NCBI GenBank assembly: GCA_001603145.1
Contig: LVBI01000043.1
Span: forward strand, 1 to 36,809
Length of the DNA stretch: 36,809 nucleotides
Reading direction: 5' to 3'
Source of the DNA: Spirochaetales bacterium Spiro_07
GTDB taxonomy: Bacteria > Spirochaetota > Spirochaetia > Treponematales > Treponemataceae
Below the pieces are notes generated by a model. It saw only the letters and a program-made list of their open reading frames with translations, did not search any database and was not told the DNA's origin. Shown here piece after piece: positions 30,317-36,809 of the stretch (positions are counted from its first letter, which is position 1; every line of letters begins with the position of its first letter). A program made the translations under genes and the position numbers.

Positions 30317-32034
30317 GTATTTTCCTCTGTCTTGCGGGTGCTCAAGTCTTCGGCAATTTTCTTAAGATTCTGCGATGCAAGAGAGATATGCTCTGTTGCC
30401 ATCGTAAAGTTCTCTACGCCAGAAGCAATCTGCTTGAGCGTAACAAGAATCTGCTCGCTTGCAAGCGCCTGCTGCTGAATAATCGTTGTGATGTCGCCTG
30501 CGCTTGTAGCAGTAATTTCAGAAGCATTCTTGATGCTGCCGAACCGCTCTTCGAGATTCTTTGCATTGTCTACGCCGGCCTTAATCTTTTCTGTGCCGCT
30601 TTCGCTGGCAAGAATAAGGCTGTCAGATGACTGCTGAATTTCGTTAATCTTTTCCTTGATTTCCTTTGTGCCGTCGATGATGCCGTCTGCAAGGCGTCGG
30701 ATTTCTGTTGCAACGATATGGAAATTGCGGCCGGCTTCGCCCGCGCTTGAAGCTTCAAGCTCTGCGTTGAACGCAATGATTTTCGCCTGGTCTGCAACTG
30801 AATTGATGAGCGTAACAATGTCCCAGATGTTTTCGATTTTCTCGTCGAGCAGCTTGATACCGTCAATCGTTGTCTGGTTTGCAACCGCAATTTCGTGCAG
30901 CTGGCGCACATTCTCTTCAAGATAAGAAACGCCTTCAGAAACATCGCTGCTAGTTTTATTTGCAACGCCCGAAACGTCTTTGATTTTCTGCGAAATATCT
31001 TCTGAAAGCGCGGTGTTGTCTTCCATTGTGGCAACAATCTCTTTGACGGCCGCACTCTGATCTTGCGCCGTTGCCGCTGTTTCTTTTGAAGAAACCGCAA
31101 GGTTCTGCGTTTCAGCCAGAAGCTGTTCGCCGATTTTATGTTCTTTTTCGTTTGTTCTGTTTAAGATATAAGCATTATAAACGAGATTGGCTAATATAAG
31201 CGCAATTATAACCAATACGATTACGAGAATCCATTTCTGGATTTCACCTGTAAAGTCTGACATAGGGCCGCAAGTAACTAAGAACCACGGAGAACCATTC
31301 AGCAGCTGAACTGCAAAGAAATCATCATCTTTTACAAAAGACTTCTTTGTGCCGTCAAAAAAATCAGCTTTGTCAATTTTTTTGAAGCTTACACCTGTAT
31401 CTTGTGCCAAAAATCTTTCAACATCATCAACTAAAAATGATTTTGAATTCTGAGAAACAGAAACTGATGAAACGATTTCAGCAAGCTTTGCAAACGGAAG
31501 TTCAGTTCCTACAACACCAATAAATCTGTTCTGTCTATCATAAACGGCGCGTGAAAAAATAATGCTGCGGTTATTGTCTTTATGAGAATGTTCTACAACA
31601 GCCGCAAAAATAGTATTTTTGGCGTCTCTTGCACCTGTATACCATTGCGAATTTGCATAATCAAAATCTTTCGGAGCAACCCAGTCATCATTTGTGATAA
31701 AACTTTTCTGACCATTGCGTCCAAAGAAAAACTCAACGCATTGAGGATAGTTATTAGCAAAGACCTTAAGCAAGAATGAAATATTTTCCGTGCTTGGATC
31801 ATTTTTGATAGAATCTGCAAGAGAATTAACACCAATGGAAGGTGTTTCAAATGCAATTTTTGTTTCATACTGCACTTGATCATTTGCCCATTGAGCTTTT
31901 TCTGCAACATTCTGTTCCAGAACCATATTGAGAATAAATAAAGTTGAAAAAGTTGCGTAAATCGCAATTATTGCAAGCGGAATTACGATGCTAAGAATCT
32001 GCTTGAAACTAAGTGAAAGAAATTTCTTTTTCAT
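30313..32034 (-). CDS. Methyl-accepting chemotaxis protein with Cache-type periplasmic domain (degenerate ligand motif)
   Basis: 573 aa. Membrane helix at about 15-38, a periplasmic double-Cache-like domain (about 40-275), a second membrane helix (KWILVIVLVIIALILANLVY) and a signalling domain with tip ADQAKIIAFNAELEASSAGE. The dCache amino-acid-binding residues are mostly lost: the Arg before the Trp-Tyr pair is Ser129 and the distal Asp is Glu178, while Trp131 and Tyr132 remain. The ligand is therefore probably not a plain amino acid. AAGGAG upstream. It sits 65 bp after the other Cache receptor, with which it shares a nearly identical signalling domain. Confidence 0.93.
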   Translation of the reverse strand: MKKKFLSLSFKQILSIVIPLAIIAIYATFSTLFILNMVLEQNVAEKAQWANDQVQYETKIAFETPSIGVNSLADSIKNDPSTENISFLLKVFANNYPQCVEFFFGRNGQKSFITNDDWVAPKDFDYANSQWYTGARDAKNTIFAAVVEHSHKDNNRSIIFSRAVYDRQNRFIGVVGTELPFAKLAEIVSSVSVSQNSKSFLVDDVERFLAQDTGVSFKKIDKADFFDGTKKSFVKDDDFFAVQLLNGSPWFLVTCGPMSDFTGEIQKWILVIVLVIIALILANLVYNAYILNRTNEKEHKIGEQLLAETQNLAVSSKETAATAQDQSAAVKEIVATMEDNTALSEDISQKIKDVSGVANKTSSDVSEGVSYLEENVRQLHEIAVANQTTIDGIKLLDEKIENIWDIVTLINSVADQAKIIAFNAELEASSAGEAGRNFHIVATEIRRLADGIIDGTKEIKEKINEIQQSSDSLILASESGTEKIKAGVDNAKNLEERFGSIKNASEITATSAGDITTIIQQQALASEQILVTLKQIASGVENFTMATEHISLASQNLKKIAEDLSTRKTEENT

Positions 32035-32099
32035 GTGTTCTCCTTGTTATGAAAAGAATTATAGCATTGGATTATTGAATTGTAAAAACAAAAATGCTT

Positions 32100-33827
32100 T
32101 TAACAACTCAAATCCTCCGCAATTGATTTTAAGTTTTCAGATGCGGTGGAAATGCTACCCGTCGCAGCCGTAAATTTTTCAACACCAGAAGCAATCTGCC
32201 TGAGCGTAATCAGAATCTGCTCGCTTGCAAACGTCTGCTGCTGAATAATCGTCGTAATGTCACCGGCACTTTCAGCCGTGATTTCAGAAGCATTCTTGAT
32301 GCTGCCGAACCGATCTTCAAGATTCTTTGCATTGTCTACGCCGGCCTTAATCTTTTCTGTGCCGCTTTCGCTGGTAAGAATAAGGCTGTCAGATGATTCT
32401 TGAATTTCATTGATGCGTTCCTTGATTTCCTTAGTGCCGTCGATGATGCCGTCTGCAAGGCGGCGGATTTCTGTTGCGACAATGTGGAAATTGCGGCCGG
32501 CTTCGCCCGCGCTTGAAGCTTCAAGTTCCGCGTTGAAAGCGATAATTTTGGCTTGATCCGCAACAGAATTGATGAGCGTAACAATATCCCAGATGTTCTC
32601 AATTTTATCGCCAAGCATTTTAATGCCGTCGATTGTGGTCTGATTTGCAAGCGCAATATCGTGCAGCTGGCGCACATTTTCTTCAAGATATGAAACACCT
32701 TCGGCGACATCAACGCTGGTTTTGCTTGCCACGCCCGAAACGTCTTTGATTTTCTGCGAAATGTCTTCTGAAAGCGCGGTGTTGTCTTCCATTGTGGCTA
32801 CAATTTCTTTTACGGCCGTGCTCTGATTCTGCGCCGTTGCGGCATTTTCTTTAGAAGACACAACAAGGCTCTGCGTTTCGGCAAACAGCTGCTCGCTCAC
32901 CCGCGCTTCTTTTGTGCGCATGTTCTTCATGATAAGGCCGGTAATCGTCATGATGACGCTGAACAGCAGAAAGAACGCAATGGCAAGCAGCCGCGAAGTG
33001 CGCCTTGTATTGGCGTTTACTTCACTCTCCAGCTTGCCGAGCACATAATACCAGCCTGTGGTCTTCATCGGCATGGCGATGAACCTGTAGTTTTTTCCGT
33101 CCATTTTGCCGCGAATAATGCCGTCATGCTCAGAAAGCAGCTTTTCGCCAAGCTCTTTGTACTTTCCGTTTTCGATTGTGAATATGTCTTCATCAGGCGT
33201 GTATTTTTCGTGCATAAAGAATTTGCCTTCAGACGAAAGTATGAACGATTTATCGCTTTCGGCGGTCTTGAGGCTGCTCAAAAGCCTAAGAAGGTCTGTA
33301 AGCGGATAGTCAAAAGCGACAACGCCGTCAAGTACGCCGTTTTTATAGACCGCCTGCGAGAACGTTACAACCAAATCAGCTGTAGACGCATCGACATACA
33401 CATCTGAATAGAACATGCCGCCTTCGCGCTGCACCGCACCTTTGTACCAGCCGCGGGTTGACGGGTCATAACCGGCCGGCAGCACGAGATTTGGCGATGT
33501 GAACATCGTCTTATTTGTGCGGCAACCGTAAAAGCCCGAAAATTCAGGATATGCAAGTGACATATTGACGAACACTTTTTCTGTATCAGCGTCGCTCTTG
33601 AAGTAGCCGTCTTTAAAGACCCACGCGATTGCTTCCGTCATTTTCATTGGAGCTATAAGCTCGTTCTCAAGCTCAAGCACACATTTTGCTGTATGCGTCT
33701 GCATTAAAGCAGAAACCTCTCTGCCAGAAAAACGCGAAACGAAAGTTGTAGCTATAATCGTGGTCAGAATAAAAAACAGCGCAACAGGCACGCCAATCAT
33801 AATCAGCGATTTCTTTACGAATGTCAT
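32100..33827 (-). CDS. Methyl-accepting chemotaxis protein with dCache amino-acid-sensor motif
   Basis: 575 aa. Membrane helices at about 8-30 and 280-300 enclose a double-Cache periplasmic domain. All residues of the described dCache amino-acid-binding motif appear present: Tyr120, Arg125, Trp127, Tyr128 (YDPSTRGWY), Tyr144, Asp146 (VYVDAS) and Asp173 (VVAFDY). An amino acid or amine ligand is therefore predicted. The signalling domain has tip ADQAKIIAFNAELEASSAGE. AGGAGA precedes the ATG, and an extended -10 promoter is 28 bp upstream. It is the first gene of the chemosensory operon. Confidence 0.94.
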   Translation of the reverse strand: MTFVKKSLIMIGVPVALFFILTTIIATTFVSRFSGREVSALMQTHTAKCVLELENELIAPMKMTEAIAWVFKDGYFKSDADTEKVFVNMSLAYPEFSGFYGCRTNKTMFTSPNLVLPAGYDPSTRGWYKGAVQREGGMFYSDVYVDASTADLVVTFSQAVYKNGVLDGVVAFDYPLTDLLRLLSSLKTAESDKSFILSSEGKFFMHEKYTPDEDIFTIENGKYKELGEKLLSEHDGIIRGKMDGKNYRFIAMPMKTTGWYYVLGKLESEVNANTRRTSRLLAIAFFLLFSVIMTITGLIMKNMRTKEARVSEQLFAETQSLVVSSKENAATAQNQSTAVKEIVATMEDNTALSEDISQKIKDVSGVASKTSVDVAEGVSYLEENVRQLHDIALANQTTIDGIKMLGDKIENIWDIVTLINSVADQAKIIAFNAELEASSAGEAGRNFHIVATEIRRLADGIIDGTKEIKERINEIQESSDSLILTSESGTEKIKAGVDNAKNLEDRFGSIKNASEITAESAGDITTIIQQQTFASEQILITLRQIASGVEKFTAATGSISTASENLKSIAEDLSC

Positions 33828-33854
33828 CGCGGTCTCCTAGCTCAGAATGTTCTT

Positions 33855-33863
33855 ATTATAGCA
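33855..33863 (-). promoter_or_regulatory. Predicted extended -10 promoter of the chemosensory operon
   Basis: On the minus strand TGCTATAAT gives a perfect -10 with the TGn extension; no good -35 is found 17 bp upstream, as is usual for extended -10 promoters. The start would be near 33848, giving a leader of about 21 nt that contains the Shine-Dalgarno. Confidence 0.5.
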
Positions 33864-33930
33864 CGAGTTTTAAAGGGCTGTGGATGTAATTTTAAATTTT
33901 AGGCGAATTTACAAGACAAAGGCTTGCACA

Positions 33931-34245
33931 CTAATAGAAGACATGCAGAGCGGCCAAAATCAAGCACACGAACAGAGCAGTAATTGCACTGAAAATAATG
34001 ATGCCTGTCTTGTTGCGGCTCTTTATGCTTTTTATCAGCTTATAAACTGAAAAACCGAACGCCGCCGCGCAAAGAACAGCAGCAAAGACAAGCGTCCACA
34101 AGCTTCCGTGTGCAACATAAATCGTTGTTGGGCCGTCTGCACCGCCAATGATAGAGATTTGGGCGGCTGCATAGTCACCAGCTTTATTCTTGCAGCCCGC
34201 AAGCAGCACCAAACAGGCTGAACCGAATATCAAAAGCTTTTTCAT
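33931..34245 (-). CDS. Small lipoprotein with IGGADGPT motif of Na+-pumping decarboxylase beta subunits
   Basis: 104 aa. Lipobox LLAGC (Cys18), then IIGGADGPTTIYVA (residues 32-45) and two membrane helices (about 47-67 and 80-102). The IGGADGPT segment is a hallmark of the beta subunits of oxaloacetate, methylmalonyl-CoA and glutaconyl-CoA decarboxylases, but those are membrane proteins of about 370-430 aa. Here the motif stands alone in a short lipid-anchored protein and no decarboxylase partner is nearby. GGAG precedes the ATG. Function unknown; it need not transport sodium. Confidence 0.8.
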   Translation of the reverse strand: MKKLLIFGSACLVLLAGCKNKAGDYAAAQISIIGGADGPTTIYVAHGSLWTLVFAAVLCAAAFGFSVYKLIKSIKSRNKTGIIIFSAITALFVCLILAALHVFY

Positions 34246-34331
34246 TTTTGCTCCATTTTAAAGTTTGGCATTAGACTTAACCACAATGGTTCATTTTCAA
34301 GTTTTCAAAAGAAGCAGCGTCTCTTCAAAGA

Positions 34332-34411
34332 TGTCATTATCGGGCTTGCCCCGATAATCCTTTGTTAAAATCTTGACAATAGATTGCCATGTCAAAAGCA
34401 CGGCAAAGACA
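34332..34411. repeat. Dispersed repeat with two hairpins (TGTCATTATCGGG... type)
   Basis: ATTATCGGG (34336-34344) and CCCGATAAT (34350-34358) form a perfect 9-bp stem with a 5-nt loop. A second stem, TTGCC/GGCAA, lies at 34384-34405, and the ends TGTC/GACA are inverted. The layout matches widespread intergenic bacterial palindromic elements and the two others in this window. Confidence 0.7.
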
Positions 34412-34417
34412 TTCATT

Positions 34418-34445
34418 TTGCAAAACTCGACATTTGACCTACAAT
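34418..34445 (+). promoter_or_regulatory. Possible promoter of the large lipoprotein gene
   Basis: TTGCAA (34418-34423), a 16-bp spacer and TACAAT (34440-34445). The start would be near 34452, about 130 nt before the ATG. Confidence 0.4.
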
Positions 34446-34581
34446 ATAAGATTTTTCGGCAAGCACTTCAACATCAACCGAAAGCCTTGCCCTCCCTTGC
34501 GGAAAGGCGTTGTGCATAGTATGCTGAAAACGTTGCTCGACTTGCCAAGCTGTGCACACGGTCAAAGGAGACTGAACTATA

Positions 34582-35913
34582 ATGAAAAAACTGAATTTAA
34601 AGAATGATGCTGTAATTTTTATGATTCTGACCGCTGTGATTTTTTGCAGCTGCTCAAAAGGCAAGACTGACACAGAAGTAGCCACCAACACAGCACAAAC
34701 CGTAACCGGCGCACAAGCCCAGACAGCACAACCTGCACAAACAGCCGGGTCTGAAAAAGATTATCTTATAATGGAAGATTTTGAAAAGCTGACACAAGGT
34801 CTTTATGAAAAAGGTGGCGTTGCACTTTATGAAGCCGGTGAAATCTACGACGTGCCAGAAAATTTTCCGACACAAGAAGTAAAGATTTTCGGAATTCCAG
34901 ATGACTATTTTCCGCCCGAAGAGCCGCTCGAAAAAATTGTGATAATGTTCAACGAAGGCGGATTTTTACAAATTCAGCTGCCGCCAAGCGTATATGAAAG
35001 CACGCCGGAGCTTTATCTTGAAGCAGAGCATAACGGCAAGACTTTCGTTTATGAAAACAAGTCGCCGCTTCATTTTGAAGGCGACAGAAACAACCAAGAG
35101 ATTGTCGATTATCGCTTTTACACTTATTTTGAGAACAGAAACCTTTTTTCAAAAAGCAATGACTGGACGATACGGCTTAAGAACTGCCAGACAGACGAAC
35201 TTGTTGCAGAGCAAGTCTTGACCAGAGAACCTGTATCGTGCGGCTATGTTGTTTACAGCAATGAATACGAAAATCCGTTCGCACCATTAGAAACACGGTC
35301 TGTTGAGACAAATAAAAAGATGCACTTGCTTTACAAGGGCAAGGGCGGCGCAATTCCAATGGTAAGCGGCGGCACTATGGTCATTTTTTCTTACGGTTAT
35401 TATGCCGGCGGCACAATTATCTACATTCCGTTTCTCAGCGTAAAGACAAAAACTGACGACGGCGGCATTTGCACCTTTGATTTTTCAATCCGCGAACCTG
35501 GGCAGTATAAGCTTGATTTTTATGATGTAGAAACGCAGGAAGTCAGATACACTTCATTTTTTGACTTTATTTCTGTTTCAAGCTACGAAAAAGTAAAGCA
35601 TGTTGCAACAGCCGGAACAGAATGGAAGGTGAATTCGCCGGAAGGTTTGCGGCTCAGAAACATGCCGTGGGGCGAAAAAATCGGGCTTCTTGAAGACGGC
35701 ACTGAAATCATTCAGACAGAAGATGCGCTTTTTCCGTTCTACGACTTCATCGACGGCCAGAAAGGCTTTTGGATTCCTGTAAAGCGCAAGGTAAAACCAG
35801 AATTTTCAGACAATAACAGCGATGCTGCCCAAAAAGAAAAGCCGGAAGTCTATTGGTCTAAAACCCCAGAACCAGACGGCTGGGTTTTCTCCGGCTTTTT
35901 GACACAAATTTAA
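34582..35913 (+). CDS. Large lipoprotein with C-terminal SH3-like domain
   Basis: 443 aa. The signal peptide ends at Cys24 (FCSC), a spirochaete-type lipobox. A Thr/Ala/Gln-rich linker (about 30-58) tethers a mainly beta-strand globular part. Near residue 350 begins a bacterial SH3-like module (SPEGLRLRNMPWGEKIGLLE and a following KGFWIPVK strand), a domain that often binds cell-wall peptides. No catalytic motif is recognised. AAGGAG lies 11 bp before the ATG. It is followed after 23 bp by another exported-protein gene in the same direction. Confidence 0.82.
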   Translation: MKKLNLKNDAVIFMILTAVIFCSCSKGKTDTEVATNTAQTVTGAQAQTAQPAQTAGSEKDYLIMEDFEKLTQGLYEKGGVALYEAGEIYDVPENFPTQEVKIFGIPDDYFPPEEPLEKIVIMFNEGGFLQIQLPPSVYESTPELYLEAEHNGKTFVYENKSPLHFEGDRNNQEIVDYRFYTYFENRNLFSKSNDWTIRLKNCQTDELVAEQVLTREPVSCGYVVYSNEYENPFAPLETRSVETNKKMHLLYKGKGGAIPMVSGGTMVIFSYGYYAGGTIIYIPFLSVKTKTDDGGICTFDFSIREPGQYKLDFYDVETQEVRYTSFFDFISVSSYEKVKHVATAGTEWKVNSPEGLRLRNMPWGEKIGLLEDGTEIIQTEDALFPFYDFIDGQKGFWIPVKRKVKPEFSDNNSDAAQKEKPEVYWSKTPEPDGWVFSGFLTQI

Positions 35914-35936
35914 TCTATAATTCATGGAGAATCAAT

Positions 35937-36521
35937 ATGAAAAAATTTTTCGCTGTATTATTAGCACCGCTCGTTTTCGTTTTAGCAATAATCGTCAGCG
36001 TCTTTCTTTTAAGGTCTGAACAATCAGACATTGAAGTTGTAGCGGTGAACGCTGAAAACAATCAAGCCGCACCGCTTGCAAAGCAAACAGAAGCCTGCGC
36101 CAAAGAAGATTTTCCTTCTGAATTTAAATGGAACGGCACGAATGCCGAGCCGATTTTAGACACGGATTTGAAGAAAAGCTACAGAACAATCATCACGGAA
36201 GCTTCTCGCATGCAGCCTGACTTTAGCGGCAAATACAAGATTGCGCAATTCGGCGCAGGAACTATGGCCAACGGCTTTTTCATCATAAACCTTGAAACCG
36301 GCGCAGTCACAGAAGGCTTTGCCTTTGAGTTCGCGCTTGATTATTCAATAGACAGCAAGCTTATAACCAGAAACCCTAAAGAAACGGTTCTTGATTTTTG
36401 GAAAGACGGGCTTAAAGATGGCGAAGAAATACCCGGCTGGTGCGTTACGGAGTATTATCTTTTTGAAAACGATAAGCTGACGCTGATAAAACGCCTTGAA
36501 CCGAATGAGCTGAAAAGATGA
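35937..36521 (+). CDS. Exported or membrane-anchored protein of unknown function
   Basis: 194 aa. One N-terminal hydrophobic helix (MKKFFAVLLAPLVFVLAIIV) acts as signal or anchor. The rest (about 30-194) is soluble, with FSGKYKIAQFGAGTMANGFF and NLETGAVTEG suggesting an alternating beta structure. The pattern resembles small periplasmic proteins found next to SH3-like lipoproteins, but I do not recognise a family. GGAG precedes the ATG; it is probably co-transcribed with the upstream lipoprotein. Confidence 0.75.
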   Translation: MKKFFAVLLAPLVFVLAIIVSVFLLRSEQSDIEVVAVNAENNQAAPLAKQTEACAKEDFPSEFKWNGTNAEPILDTDLKKSYRTIITEASRMQPDFSGKYKIAQFGAGTMANGFFIINLETGAVTEGFAFEFALDYSIDSKLITRNPKETVLDFWKDGLKDGEEIPGWCVTEYYLFENDKLTLIKRLEPNELKR

Positions 36522-36539
36522 ATGAGGCAAATATAGATA

Positions 36540-36577
36540 CTGAGCAGAAAGTCGCCGAGGGCTAGTTCAGCATGACA
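36540..36577. repeat. Half-copy of the dispersed repeat found at 6685
   Basis: Reading on the plus strand, CTGAGCAGAAAG then CGCCGA and TTCAGCATGACA match the reverse complement of the left half of the 6685-6764 element with a few substitutions and a short deletion. The other half is missing. Confidence 0.65.
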
Positions 36578-36744
36578 ATATTTTTTCAGCACAGCTTAAT
36601 AACAACTCTTTACAAAACCAGCCATTAACGCTATTAACCTTCAAAATAAAAATTCCGATTCTATATAGACGGTCGAAAAGTTTTGTTTCAAAACGTAAAT
36701 TTTTCTCCCAAGATATTTTAACAAGCTCATCAAGGAACACAAAC

Positions 36745-36809
36745 ATGAACAAAAAAGCAATTCGTGGCGGGATTTTCCTTTTTATATTTATTTTATCGTT
36801 TAGCATTTT
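36745..36809 (+). CDS. Start of an exported protein, cut by window end
   Basis: Only 21 codons are present, from the ATG at 36745 with AAGGA 8 bp upstream. They encode a basic N-terminus followed by a hydrophobic core (MNKKAIRGGIFLFIFILSFS), i.e. a signal peptide or membrane helix. Nothing can be said about function. Confidence 0.6.
   Translation, partial: MNKKAIRGGIFLFIFILSFSI

Larger units (their letters stand above)
34246..34581. other. 336-bp intergenic region with a palindromic repeat and a possible promoter
   Basis: No gene is supported here. It separates the divergent IGGADGPT lipoprotein and large lipoprotein genes. It holds a dispersed repeat (34332-34411), a possible rightward promoter (34418-34445) and a weak leader hairpin (GCCTT 34484-34488 with AAGGC 34504-34508). 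Confidence 0.7.

Noticed and set aside
1-36809. CRISPR arrays, tRNA or rRNA genes, insertion sequences, prophage genes
   Set aside because: I looked for regularly spaced direct repeats, cloverleaf or rRNA segments, transposases and phage structural genes and saw none; the only repeats are short dispersed palindromes.

Overview
The window looks like a chromosomal segment of a spirochaete, most likely a gut or rumen Treponema. The reasons are moderate GC, many small exported proteins and lipoproteins with short spirochaete-like signal peptides, a PatB/cystalysin-type C-S lyase, several long co-directional operons with overlapping start/stop codons, and short dispersed palindromic repeats. The genus is inferred from gene content only; no rRNA or other marker gene is present.

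Left third (1-12.0 kb): a sulfur/amino-acid metabolism island. A leftward operon encodes a malate/lactate-type 2-hydroxyacid dehydrogenase, an NMT1/SsuA-type substrate-binding lipoprotein, an iron-dependent alcohol/hydroxycarboxylate dehydrogenase and a HisC-like aminotransferase cut by the window edge. Divergent from it is a RidA enamine deaminase. Next comes a leftward operon with two nitrogenase-component-1-like subunits (NifK-like, then NifD-like), cysteine synthase and a LysR regulator, and divergent from that a MalY/PatB C-S lyase plus an Rrf2-family regulator. A shared palindrome, CCTAnTnAnTnAnTAGG, lies just downstream of, or overlapping, the -10 box of four predicted promoters in this island. 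At the nifK-like/malY junction two copies flank a symmetric pair of overlapping divergent promoters. I infer one cysteine/sulfur-status regulon, probably under the Rrf2 protein, built around an uncharacterised nitrogenase-like reductase. No NifH-type reductase and no ABC permease or ATPase is in the window; they may lie to the left or elsewhere.

Middle (12.0-21.9 kb): a GNAT acetyltransferase, a small exported protein, two hairpins, then a leftward operon of LytTR response regulator, HPK10-type sensor kinase and a heterodimeric ABC exporter. After these come an exported TPR protein, an acyltransferase-3 membrane enzyme overlapping an XRE-AbrB DNA-binding protein, and a small membrane protein.

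Right (21.9-33.9 kb): a leftward chemosensory operon. In transcription order it holds two tandem Cache-domain chemoreceptors, CheW, a possible second CheW-like protein, CheB, CheR, CheA with a C-terminal receiver, a class III adenylate/guanylate cyclase with an N-terminal pseudo-receiver and GAF-like region, and a third multi-pass chemoreceptor. There is no cheY. The cyclase inside the operon suggests that the output is a cyclic nucleotide rather than, or in addition to, flagellar control. The first receptor carries the full dCache amino-acid-binding residue set; its neighbour has lost it.

Right end (33.9-36.8 kb): a small lipoprotein with the IGGADGPT motif of sodium-pumping decarboxylase beta subunits, a 336-bp intergenic stretch with a palindromic repeat, a large lipoprotein with an SH3-like C-terminus, an exported protein, a half-copy of a dispersed repeat, and the start of a truncated exported protein.
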